A DNA stretch of 64,000 bases from Lentzea albidocapillata (GTDB lineage Bacteria; Actinomycetota; Actinomycetes; Mycobacteriales; Pseudonocardiaceae), in contig NZ_JOEA01000007.1 of assembly GCF_000719115.1 (NCBI RefSeq), positions 62,001-126,000 on the forward strand, in the 5' to 3' direction. Under the pieces are notes generated by a model. It had not been told where the DNA came from and did not search any database. It saw nothing but the letters and a program-made list of their open reading frames with translations. Numbering within the stretch: the first letter of the stretch is position 1; every line of letters starts with the position of its first letter. Positions 24,542-32,066 of this stretch are shown in pieces. Position numbers and translations under genes: made by a program.

Positions 24542-26584
24542 GTGCGGACGACCATCATCAAGAAGACCCTGCGCGTGCCCACTTCGGACGGCGCGCCGGG
24601 GGACGGTGCCGCCGTCGCGAGGCAGTTGGACGCCGCGCTGATCACGTCGGGCTTCAAGGCCTCGCGGGAGCTGCTCGAACACGTTTCCGGCCTGGCTGAT
24701 GCCGAGGACTACGCCGCGGAGGTCGTGCGCGCGGTCAAGGAGTTGATCGGTGCGCGGGGGCAGCACAACCCGTACTTCAAGGAGTTCCCGCACAACGTGC
24801 CGGACACCCTCGCGTTCTGGCGGGAGTGCCTGCGGGACGCGCTGGAGCAGGGCATCGCACCGACGAACAACCTCCTTGACCTGCCGAAGTACGGGCGCGT
24901 TCAGCACTCCTACGAGGAGATGTTGCGGGCGCACGACGAGCTGATCCCGTCGTTGAAGGACCGCATCACGCTCGTGCATCTCGGTGGCACGCTCGAAGAA
25001 GAGGCGCAGCGTCTGTTCGAAGAGCTCGCCACGAGTCCGATTCCGTTGGCCGAGAACGACAGGGCGTTGCTCGGGGAGCTGGCCGTGCTCTGCCCCGACG
25101 GCGAACTGGACGTGCCCGTCCGGGAGAACCGCGCGATCCTCAACGCCGCCCGGCTGGTGGCGCAGCGGCCTCTTCAGGACATCGACACCGTCACCGACGT
25201 ACTGCGGCTCGCCGCCGAGGCGTCCGGGGGAGACGTCACGCTCAAGGAGCCGACGCGCTTCCGGTCGTTCCGCCGGCCTGAGCGCAGGGCGTTGCTCGGT
25301 GCGTTGAACGAGGTGGCGGAGAGCAAGCTCGGTGACGTCGGCCAGAACCGTGAGGCGTGGAAGCGTCTTGGTGAGCGGTTGCACCCGCACGAGTACCCGT
25401 TCGAACGGGCGCAGGACGTGTTCGCGGTGGCGCGCGGGGAGAAGGTCGCGCGGTCGTTCGCCGGGCAGGTCGAGCTGGCGTTCGCGGAGAACGACGTCGA
25501 ACGTGCCGCCGAGGTCCTGGCCAAGGCGCCCGGACTGTTGCTGCGGCAGCTCGACAGGCTGCTCCGGCACGGGGCGGGCAACCTCGCCGAGCGCGTCGAA
25601 GCCGCGGTGCCGGAGGTGTCCAGCCGCGTGCTCATCTCGGTGCTGGAGCACCTGTCGAACCGCACGACGCCGGACACCGCACGCGTGTTCGCGACCCGTG
25701 CGCGCAGGGTGTGGATCGCCGACGACGACCGCGAGCCGCTCGATGCGAAGGCGGTCGCGGAGATCGTCGAGGTGGTCGAGAACGAGCTGATCCGCCGGCT
25801 TCCGGACTACTCCGAGCTGGTCGTGGACGACGAGGTGCTCGACGTCGTGGTGCCGGTTTCCGGTACCGAGGAAGGTTTCGGCGTGCTGCCGCGCGGGTCG
25901 AAGCTCTGGCTCGAAGGTGACGTGCTGCGGTTCTTCGTGCACTGGCGGCAGCACGCGAAGCGGACCGACTACGACCTGTCCGCGGTGCTGCTCGACGAGA
26001 AGTTCGAGTACCAGGGGCAGGTGTCGTGGACGTGGCTGAAGCGCAAAGGTGCGTACTACTCGGGTGACGTCACCGATGCCTCGGACGGCGCGACGGAGTT
26101 CATCGACCTGCATCGGGACGGGTTGAAGGCCAAGTACGTCGTGCCGCAGGTGAACATCTACTCGGGGGAGGGGTTCGACGACGTCGCCGAGTCGATGTTC
26201 GGGTTCATGAGCCGCGACCTCGGCCAGATGGGCAAGCCGTTCGAACCGAGCACGGTGCGGGCGCGCTCTGCCATGCGAGGCAAGGGAAAGGTCGCTTTAC
26301 CGGTGATGTTCGAACGGGAGGGTGACGCCTGGTTCGGCACGTGGCTGCACCTCTACCTGCGCGGCGCGTCGTGGGGCAACCGGGTCGAGGAGAACCGCGA
26401 CGTCGTGAAGCTGATCGCCGCGGCGGCGTTGCGGCGCAAGTACTTCACCGTGGCGAGGCTTCGGGACCTGTTCGCCCGCAAGGCATCCACAAAGGACGCT
26501 CCGGCGTTCCGCATCGGTTTGGTGCAGGATGAGACCGGAACCGTCACCACGGTGTCAGAACTCGGGAAACTGCTGTCGGACTGA
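24542..26584 (+). CDS. TerD-like stress protein with a large helical N-terminal region
   Basis: 680 residues. The N-terminal 480 are mostly helical and contain no recognised enzyme motif. The C-terminal 200 resemble the TerD beta-sandwich of tellurite/chemical-stress proteins: LPRGSKLWLEGDVLRFFVHW, RTDYDLSAVLLDEKFEYQGQ and SWTWLKRKGAYYSGDVTDAS. TerD domains bind calcium and occur in membrane-linked stress complexes. The arrangement resembles a myxobacterial/Streptomyces family annotated as MXAN_6230/SCO0854-type, but I see no RING-like cysteines. GTG at 24542. It probably shares a regulatory region with the divergent XRE gene. Confidence 0.7.
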   Translation: MRTTIIKKTLRVPTSDGAPGDGAAVARQLDAALITSGFKASRELLEHVSGLADAEDYAAEVVRAVKELIGARGQHNPYFKEFPHNVPDTLAFWRECLRDALEQGIAPTNNLLDLPKYGRVQHSYEEMLRAHDELIPSLKDRITLVHLGGTLEEEAQRLFEELATSPIPLAENDRALLGELAVLCPDGELDVPVRENRAILNAARLVAQRPLQDIDTVTDVLRLAAEASGGDVTLKEPTRFRSFRRPERRALLGALNEVAESKLGDVGQNREAWKRLGERLHPHEYPFERAQDVFAVARGEKVARSFAGQVELAFAENDVERAAEVLAKAPGLLLRQLDRLLRHGAGNLAERVEAAVPEVSSRVLISVLEHLSNRTTPDTARVFATRARRVWIADDDREPLDAKAVAEIVEVVENELIRRLPDYSELVVDDEVLDVVVPVSGTEEGFGVLPRGSKLWLEGDVLRFFVHWRQHAKRTDYDLSAVLLDEKFEYQGQVSWTWLKRKGAYYSGDVTDASDGATEFIDLHRDGLKAKYVVPQVNIYSGEGFDDVAESMFGFMSRDLGQMGKPFEPSTVRARSAMRGKGKVALPVMFEREGDAWFGTWLHLYLRGASWGNRVEENRDVVKLIAAAALRRKYFTVARLRDLFARKASTKDAPAFRIGLVQDETGTVTTVSELGKLLSD

Positions 26585-26644
26585 TCCGAATCGCGCTAAC
26601 GTGGTCCCAGCGAGGCCATGAGAGAGCTTCCTCCTAAATCTGGA

Positions 26645-26674
26645 ACCGGTCTGGTCTTCGGACCGCCGGTCTTT
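26645..26674 (+). terminator. Hairpin with UUCG tetraloop after the TerD-like gene
   Basis: ACCGG-TCT-GGTC-TTCG-GACC-G-CCGGT, followed by CTTT. A four-pair stem closed by the stable TTCG loop sits on a five-pair lower stem with a small internal loop. It lies 60 bases past the stop of the TerD-like gene and fits an intrinsic terminator. Confidence 0.65.
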
Positions 26675-26742
26675 AGCTCCCTCGCTTTCCTCGCCCTAGC
26701 TCAGGGGACGTGCGTCCGCGGAACGCGCGGACCGCGTCGCTC

Positions 26743-26765
26743 GGGGTGCCCTCTGGGGACACCCC
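26743..26765 (-). terminator. Hairpin at the end of the XRE regulator gene
   Basis: GGGGTG and CACCCC arms (26743-26748 and 26760-26765) with an inner CCC/GGG stem. It lies 12 bases beyond the stop of the minus-strand gene. No T-run is present, so termination strength is uncertain. Confidence 0.45.
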
Positions 26766-26776
26766 AGACCCCAGGT

Positions 26777-27745
26777 CTAGCTCCACTCGACGGCGATGCC
26801 CGCGATCCCAGGCCCGACGTCGCCGAAGTACGCGCTGACGACGCCGCCGAGCCCGCACACCAGCTCGTCGACGTCGACCGGCGTCGCGTCGGCCGAGGCC
26901 AGGAACTGCTTCATGCAGCGCGCGGGCATCGCGCGCCGGTGGAACGAGAGCTGCACGAGGTACGAGCCGCAGGTGTCGCGGAACGTCCGGTGGTGGCCAG
27001 GGGTCGCGCTGCCGGTGTCGTCGACGATCGTGAAGCTGAAGACGTGCTCCTCGCCCGCCGCGAGCCGCCGGTCGAACAGCATCTCCACGGCGAGGTTGCG
27101 GGAAGCGCTTTCCCGGCGCAGTCGCCCCTGCCGGCAGCCTTCGCCTGATCTGACCATCGCGTTCTCGATCAACGAGCCGTCGTCGCCGTGGTGCGTCGCC
27201 AGGTATCGGTCCGGTCCCTGACGCACCGCGCGCACGACCAGCCGTGTGGTGATGGAGCGTTGCTCGCGGTGCATGCCTATCTGGACGGTGTCGTGCACGG
27301 AGAGCACTTCGAGGTCGGCGTTGCCCCGGGCGGCCTCTGGTACGGAGTCGAACGTTGCGAGCAGTGGCGCGTGATCGGGCCAGGTCGCGACCGGGCGTGG
27401 CGCGTAGGTGTTCGCGGTGCGAGGGCCGATGAGGTCCAACAAGGACGAAGGCGGTAGGCGCAGCACGGTCTCCAGCGCGCGCACTGTGCTGATGGCGCGT
27501 GGCACCTCGGGATGGCGCAAGCCGCGTTGCCAGTACGAGAGCGTCGACTGGCCAACTTGGACACCCAGCTGTTCGAGATGTGCGCGCAGCCGTGCGAGCG
27601 AGAGGCCCCGGTGGGCGATCGACTCGCGCAAAGCGCGGTGGAACGGCCCGTAGCGCAGCGTCTCGGCGAGGGGGGTCGGCAGACCCCCGGTCGGGTGCCC
27701 GGTCGGTTCGTCGACCGACCCGGCGTGCCCGGAATCCGCGGTCAC
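26777..27745 (-). CDS. XRE-type helix-turn-helix regulator with a long C-terminal sensor domain
   Basis: 322 residues. Residues 35-95 form a helix-turn-helix of the kind LRESIAHRGLSLARLRAHLE, QVGQSTLSYWQRGLRHPEVP. Residues 140-322 are a beta-rich domain with no family recognised (SVHDTVQIGMHREQRSITTR, EEHVFSFTIVDDTGS, QLSFHRRAMPARCMKQFLAS). The ligand or partner is unknown. The gene is divergent from tmk, and a perfect 17-base palindrome lies just in front of its start, suggesting autoregulation. Start GTG at 27745. Confidence 0.8.
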   Translation of the reverse strand: MTADSGHAGSVDEPTGHPTGGLPTPLAETLRYGPFHRALRESIAHRGLSLARLRAHLEQLGVQVGQSTLSYWQRGLRHPEVPRAISTVRALETVLRLPPSSLLDLIGPRTANTYAPRPVATWPDHAPLLATFDSVPEAARGNADLEVLSVHDTVQIGMHREQRSITTRLVVRAVRQGPDRYLATHHGDDGSLIENAMVRSGEGCRQGRLRRESASRNLAVEMLFDRRLAAGEEHVFSFTIVDDTGSATPGHHRTFRDTCGSYLVQLSFHRRAMPARCMKQFLASADATPVDVDELVCGLGGVVSAYFGDVGPGIAGIAVEWS

Positions 27746-27760
27746 CGCGGCACCTACCCT

Positions 27761-27777
27761 TCACACGCGCCGTGTGA
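27761..27777. promoter_or_regulatory. Palindromic candidate operator
   Basis: TCACACG-CGC-CGTGTGA: seven-base arms, three-base centre, 16 bases upstream of the XRE regulator start and 111 upstream of tmk. The position and symmetry fit the binding site of a dimeric regulator, most simply the adjacent XRE protein. Confidence 0.5.
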
Positions 27778-27887
27778 CTGTTCACCGTAGTCACTCGTTC
27801 TGGTGATCGAAAGATCGGATTTCGCCCGTGTGGGGGACGCGCTGCGGCCGTGTGAGTGGCCGGAACCGGTCCAGTTAGGGTTCTGGC

Positions 27888-28532
27888 GTGGGAAAGCTCG
27901 TGGTGATCGAAGGTCTGGACGGGGCCGGCAAGCGCACGCTCGCCAACGGACTGACCGAGGCGTTGGCCGCTCAGGGCAGGACGGTGGCCGGCCACGCGTT
28001 CCCGCGCTACGGCGTCAGCGTGCACGCTGACCTGGTCCGCGACGGCCTCTACGGCAGGCTCGGCGACCTGAGCGAGTCCGTCTACGGGATGGCCGTCCTC
28101 TACGCGCTCGACCGGCGCGGCGCGGCCGACGAGATCCGCAAGGACCTCGAGGAGCACGACGTCGTTCTGCTCGATCGGTACGTGGCGTCGAGTGCCGCGT
28201 ACAGCGCCGCGCGGCTGCACCAGGACGAGCACGGCGAGTTCGTGCGGTGGGTGCACGAGCTGGAGATCGAACGCTTCGGGCTGCCCGTTCCCGATCTTCA
28301 ACTGCTGCTGCGGGTGCCGGTGGAGGTCGCGGCCGAACGGGCGGCGAAGCGGGAGCAGGCCGACGAATCACGCGCCCGAGACATTTACGAATCCGATGGC
28401 TCGCTGCAGGCCAGATGCGGCGTCGTTTACGACGGATTGGCGAACATCGGCTGGCTCTCCCCGTGGCAAGTGGTCGATGGGCGGTCAAACGTGAACTTTC
28501 ATTCGCTTCTGGAACCGCTGTTCACTCCTTGA
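27888..28532 (+). CDS. tmk: Thymidylate kinase
   Basis: 214 residues. Phosphorylates dTMP to dTDP. P-loop EGLDGAGKRT at residues 8-17, then FPRYG, the DRY motif in VVLLDRYVASSAAYSA and a LID-type region around AAERAAKREQADESRARDIY. The P-loop has Arg where many enzymes have Ser/Thr in the next position (GKRT), a known actinobacterial variation. GTG at 27888. It lies upstream of mtrAB as in M. tuberculosis (Rv3247c), here separated from mtrA by an inserted methyltransferase gene. Confidence 0.93.
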   Translation: MGKLVVIEGLDGAGKRTLANGLTEALAAQGRTVAGHAFPRYGVSVHADLVRDGLYGRLGDLSESVYGMAVLYALDRRGAADEIRKDLEEHDVVLLDRYVASSAAYSAARLHQDEHGEFVRWVHELEIERFGLPVPDLQLLLRVPVEVAAERAAKREQADESRARDIYESDGSLQARCGVVYDGLANIGWLSPWQVVDGRSNVNFHSLLEPLFTP

Positions 28533-28607
28533 GTGGTCGCTCACGTGCGTACCGATTGACACGATCGAGTGTCCGGTTGTCACTGTGAGTGAATAGGAGA
28601 TCGCAAT

Positions 28608-29438
28608 TTGAAGCGTGTACTGCAGCGAACCCCGGTCGGTGTCGCCCGGACGGCGGTGCTGATCGCTGCCGCCCGCGCCAACGAGCAAGGTCGTCTCCGC
28701 CGCCTCTTCGACGACCCGCTGGCCGCAGGACTCGTGGAGGCCGCCGGCTCCGCGAGCGACCTGAACGGCGTCCGGACCCTCGCAGGTGATCACTTCGTCC
28801 TGCGCACCCGGTATTTCGACGACGAACTCCTCGGCACGCCGCAACCCCAGGTAGTGATCATGGCGGCGGGCCTCGACACAAGAGCGTTCCGGCTGCAGTG
28901 GCCGCCGGGCACGACACTCTTCGAACTCGACCTGCCCGAGTTGGTCGAGTTCAAGGAAGACGCTCTGCGCGACCAGCTCGCACAGCCCGCCTGTGAACGT
29001 GTCGTCGTCCCGTGCGATCTGCGGGACGACTGGGCGACAGCGCTGATAGGAGCTGGTTTCGACCCGAAGAGGCCCACAGCGTGGTTGCTGGAGGGCCTCT
29101 TCATGTTCCTGCCGCCGGACGCGGGCGAGCAGGTCCTGTACTGGGTGAGCGCGCTGTCCGCCCGTGGCAGCACGCTCGCGCTCGAACACGTCAACCGCGC
29201 CTTCCGCGAGTTGCCGCAGATGAAGCCCGTGCACCAGCGGTTCGACGCGCTGGACGCCCGCTGGCTGTCCGACGTGGAGGACCCCGTCGAGTGGCTCGAC
29301 GGCTACGGCTGGCACGCGACGGTGACGCACCAGGTCGACCTGGCCGCGCGGCACGACCGCGCCGTCCCGGCGATCACCGACCCCCGGAAGGTGGGTGACG
29401 CGCGCATCTGGCTGGCCTCCGCCGTTCGCACTGCCTGA
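28608..29438 (+). CDS. Class I SAM-dependent methyltransferase, LCM/TIGR00027-like family
   Basis: 276 residues. Pattern of the leucine-carboxyl-methyltransferase-like family abundant in actinobacteria: RTAVLIAAARANEQGRLRRL then FDDPLAAGL, the SAM-binding VVIMAAGLDTRAFRL, FELDLPELVEFKEDAL and WLLEGLFMFLPPDAGEQVL. The substrate is unknown; many members act on small polyketide or lipid-type acceptors. TTG start at 28608 with an AGGAGA site 9 bases upstream. It is inserted between tmk and mtrA, which are neighbours in mycobacteria, suggesting a lineage-specific insertion. Confidence 0.88.
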   Translation: MKRVLQRTPVGVARTAVLIAAARANEQGRLRRLFDDPLAAGLVEAAGSASDLNGVRTLAGDHFVLRTRYFDDELLGTPQPQVVIMAAGLDTRAFRLQWPPGTTLFELDLPELVEFKEDALRDQLAQPACERVVVPCDLRDDWATALIGAGFDPKRPTAWLLEGLFMFLPPDAGEQVLYWVSALSARGSTLALEHVNRAFRELPQMKPVHQRFDALDARWLSDVEDPVEWLDGYGWHATVTHQVDLAARHDRAVPAITDPRKVGDARIWLASAVRTA

Positions 29439-29623
29439 GAGCACTTGGTAACGAAAGGTGATCCTCTGGCGGATACTCCCGCGACGAACAGGTCAAACGG
29501 GGCGAGGTGGGGTACGTGGAACGACAGTTCCGGCCGGTTACCGAACGAGCGCACATCGCCACCAGCAGCAACGGAACGTGGGCGGTGCGCGAACGCGCGA
29601 CCGGCAGTGCGACGATGTTGGGT

Positions 29624-30301
29624 ATGAAGGCACGCGTGCTCGTCGTCGATGACGACCCCGCCCTGGCGGAGATGCTGACGATCGTGTTGCGCGGGGAGGG
29701 CTTCGACACCGCGGTGGTCGCCGACGGTGCTCGTGCTCTGCCCGCGCTGCGCGAGCTCAAGCCCGACATCGTGCTGCTCGACCTGATGTTGCCGGGCATG
29801 AACGGCATCGACGTCTGCAAGGCGATCAGGACCGAGTCGGGCGTGCCGATCGTGATGCTCACGGCGAAGAGCGACACGGTCGACGTGGTGCTGGGCCTCG
29901 AGTCCGGTGCGGACGACTACGTCGTCAAGCCGTTCAAGCCCAAGGAGCTCGTGGCTCGCATCCGGGCGCGCCTGCGGCGCACCGAGGCCGAGCCGTCCGA
30001 GGTGCTGCAGATCGGCGATCTGACGATCGACGTCCCCGGCCACGAGGTGCTGCGCGAGGGCAGGCCGATCCAGCTCACGCCGCTGGAGTTCGATCTCCTC
30101 GTCGCGCTGGCCCGCAAGCCGCGCCAGGTGTTCACCCGCGAGGTGCTGCTCGAGCAGGTGTGGGGTTACCGCCACGCCGCCGACACGCGTCTGGTGAACG
30201 TCCACGTGCAGCGGCTGCGGTCCAAGGTCGAGCGGGACCCGGAACACCCCGAGGTGGTGTTGACTGTCCGCGGTGTCGGGTACAAGGCCGGCCCTCCGTG
30301 A
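29624..30301 (+). CDS. mtrA: Two-component response regulator MtrA
   Basis: 225 residues, OmpR/PhoB type. Receiver domain: LVVDDDPALAEML acidic pocket, phospho-acceptor Asp53 in IVLLDLMLPGMNG, MLTAKSDTVDVVLGLESGAD and Lys in VVKPFKPKELVAR. Winged-helix effector: LTPLEFDLLVALARKPRQVF and HVQRLRSKVERDPEHPEVVL. MtrA controls cell-wall remodelling, division and DNA replication genes in actinobacteria. The ATG at 29624 matches mycobacterial MtrA length. Its partner kinase MtrB and lipoprotein LpqB follow in the same operon. Confidence 0.97.
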   Translation: MKARVLVVDDDPALAEMLTIVLRGEGFDTAVVADGARALPALRELKPDIVLLDLMLPGMNGIDVCKAIRTESGVPIVMLTAKSDTVDVVLGLESGADDYVVKPFKPKELVARIRARLRRTEAEPSEVLQIGDLTIDVPGHEVLREGRPIQLTPLEFDLLVALARKPRQVFTREVLLEQVWGYRHAADTRLVNVHVQRLRSKVERDPEHPEVVLTVRGVGYKAGPP

Positions 30302-30311
30302 CAGGTGACGT

Positions 30312-32066
30312 ATGAAGTTCGTTCGGCCGGCCATCGCGAAGGCGCAGTTCCTCGTCGAGGAAGCGCGTAAGCGGTGGTCCGCGTTTGGTGACCTCTGGCG
30401 TCGTTCGCTGCAGTTGCGCGTCGTCGTGTCCACGCTCGCTCTCTCGTCGGCCGTGGTGTTCGTGCTGGGCATGGTGCTGCAGATGCAGATCACCAACCAG
30501 CTGCTGAACACCAAGGACGAGGCCGCGGTGCGCCAGGCGATCGCCTCGCGCAGCCTGATCCAGTCCGACCTGGTCGGTCTGAATCCCGGGCCGGACAGCG
30601 TGCAGACGCGGTTCACCAGCGCGATCAACAAGCTCGCTGTCGGTGGCGCCGGTACGGACGCCACGACGGCGGGTGCCGGCGCGTTCGAACCAGTCCTGGC
30701 CGACGGACTGGGTTCCGCCGGCGCGGGGCGCGTGCCGTCCGTCGGCAAGCTCGACGACGTGCCGCGCGGGCTGCGCGAGATGGTCGAGGACGGCGGTTCC
30801 GGCACCCAGATCCACACCGTGCAGCGCGACGGCGTGCAGACCACGTTGTTCGTCGTGGGCCTGCCGATCAGCACGTCCGCGCGCTCGATGCAGCTGTACC
30901 TGATCTTCCCGCTGACCGCCGAGCAACGCACGGCCGAGGTCGTGCAGTCCACTCTGGCGGTCGGCGGCATCGTGCTGCTGGTCCTGCTCGCGTTGATCGC
31001 GAACCTGGTGACGCGCCAGGTGGTGCGGCCGGTGCGGCAGGCCGCCGAGGTCGCCGAGCGGTTCGCGGACGGCACCCTGCACGAACGCATGCACGTCGTC
31101 GGAGAGGACGACGTGGCGCGCCTGGCCGAGTCGTTCAACGAGATGGCCGAGTCGATCCAGGCGCAGTTCAAGCAGCTGGAGGAGTTCGGCCAGCTGCAGC
31201 GCCGGTTCACCTCCGACGTCTCGCACGAGCTGCGCACGCCGTTGACGACGGTGCGCATGGCCGCGGACGTCCTGCACGCCTCGCGCGAACAGTTCCCCGC
31301 CGGGCTCGCCCGGTCCACCGAGCTGCTGGTGGACGAACTCGACAGGTTCGAGTCGCTGCTGGGCGACCTGCTGGAGATCTCCCGCCTGGACGCCGGCGTC
31401 GAGGAGCTGTCCGCCGACCAGGTCGACATCCGCGTGCTGGCGCGTCGCGCGCATGACTCGGTGCGGGCGATCTCCACGAGCGCCAACTCGCCGGTGGTGC
31501 TGGACCTGCCCGATTCCGAACTCGTCGCCGAGCTTGATTCGCGCCGCGTGGAACGGATTCTGCGCAATCTGCTCGCGAACGCCATCGACCACAGCGAGGG
31601 CCAGCCGGTCGAACTCACCATGCGCGGCAACGACGACGCCGTCGCGATCACCGTGCGGGACCACGGCGTCGGTCTGCGCAAGGGCGAGGCCGAACTGGTG
31701 TTCAGCCGCTTCTGGCGTGCCGACCCGTCGCGCAACCGCCGCACCGGCGGCACCGGCCTGGGTCTGTCGATCTCGCTGGAGGACGCCCGTCTGCACGGCG
31801 GCTGGCTGGAGGCGTGGGGCGAGCCCGGCCACGGTGCCGTGTTCCGCTTGACGTTGCCCCGCAGGCACGGCGAGGAGCTGCGCGAGAGCCCGCTGCCGCT
31901 GGCGCCCGCGATCGAACTCGAACCCGGCTCCGTGGTCGACGAGCCTGTCGTCGAGGAGGAGCCCGGCGAGATCGAGCTGCGGCCAGAGGAGATCACCTGG
32001 CAGCCCGCGGAGCCCGTGGACGGGCCGCCCGCGTCGTCGGACGAGGTTTCGGAGGAAGTGCGGTGA
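30312..32066 (+). CDS. mtrB: Sensor histidine kinase MtrB
   Basis: 584 residues. First span about 37-58 (VVVSTLALSSAVVFVLGMVL), an extracytoplasmic loop to about 210, second span VGGIVLLVLLALIANLV, then HAMP, then the phospho-acceptor region FTSDVSHELRTPLTTVRMAA with His305. ATP-binding boxes: NLLANAIDHSEG (N), DHGVGLRKGEAELVFSRFWR (G1/F) and GGTGLGLSISLE (G2). The C-terminal tail of about 60 residues is acidic. MtrB phosphorylates MtrA at the septum in related bacteria. It starts 10 bases after mtrA and overlaps lpqB by 4. Confidence 0.97.
   Translation: MKFVRPAIAKAQFLVEEARKRWSAFGDLWRRSLQLRVVVSTLALSSAVVFVLGMVLQMQITNQLLNTKDEAAVRQAIASRSLIQSDLVGLNPGPDSVQTRFTSAINKLAVGGAGTDATTAGAGAFEPVLADGLGSAGAGRVPSVGKLDDVPRGLREMVEDGGSGTQIHTVQRDGVQTTLFVVGLPISTSARSMQLYLIFPLTAEQRTAEVVQSTLAVGGIVLLVLLALIANLVTRQVVRPVRQAAEVAERFADGTLHERMHVVGEDDVARLAESFNEMAESIQAQFKQLEEFGQLQRRFTSDVSHELRTPLTTVRMAADVLHASREQFPAGLARSTELLVDELDRFESLLGDLLEISRLDAGVEELSADQVDIRVLARRAHDSVRAISTSANSPVVLDLPDSELVAELDSRRVERILRNLLANAIDHSEGQPVELTMRGNDDAVAITVRDHGVGLRKGEAELVFSRFWRADPSRNRRTGGTGLGLSISLEDARLHGGWLEAWGEPGHGAVFRLTLPRRHGEELRESPLPLAPAIELEPGSVVDEPVVEEEPGEIELRPEEITWQPAEPVDGPPASSDEVSEEVR

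Noticed and set aside
26596..26634. Seven-codon minus-strand frame MASLGPR with AGGAGG upstream, behind the XRE regulator gene
   Set aside because: It lies downstream of the regulator and across the terminator of the opposite gene, with a 10-base spacing and no gene after it to regulate. Probably chance.
29439..29623. Possible MtrA-binding boxes (GGTAAC, GGTTACC) upstream of mtrA
   Set aside because: Single half-sites at 29447 and 29535 do not have the paired spacing expected of MtrA direct repeats; too weak to claim.
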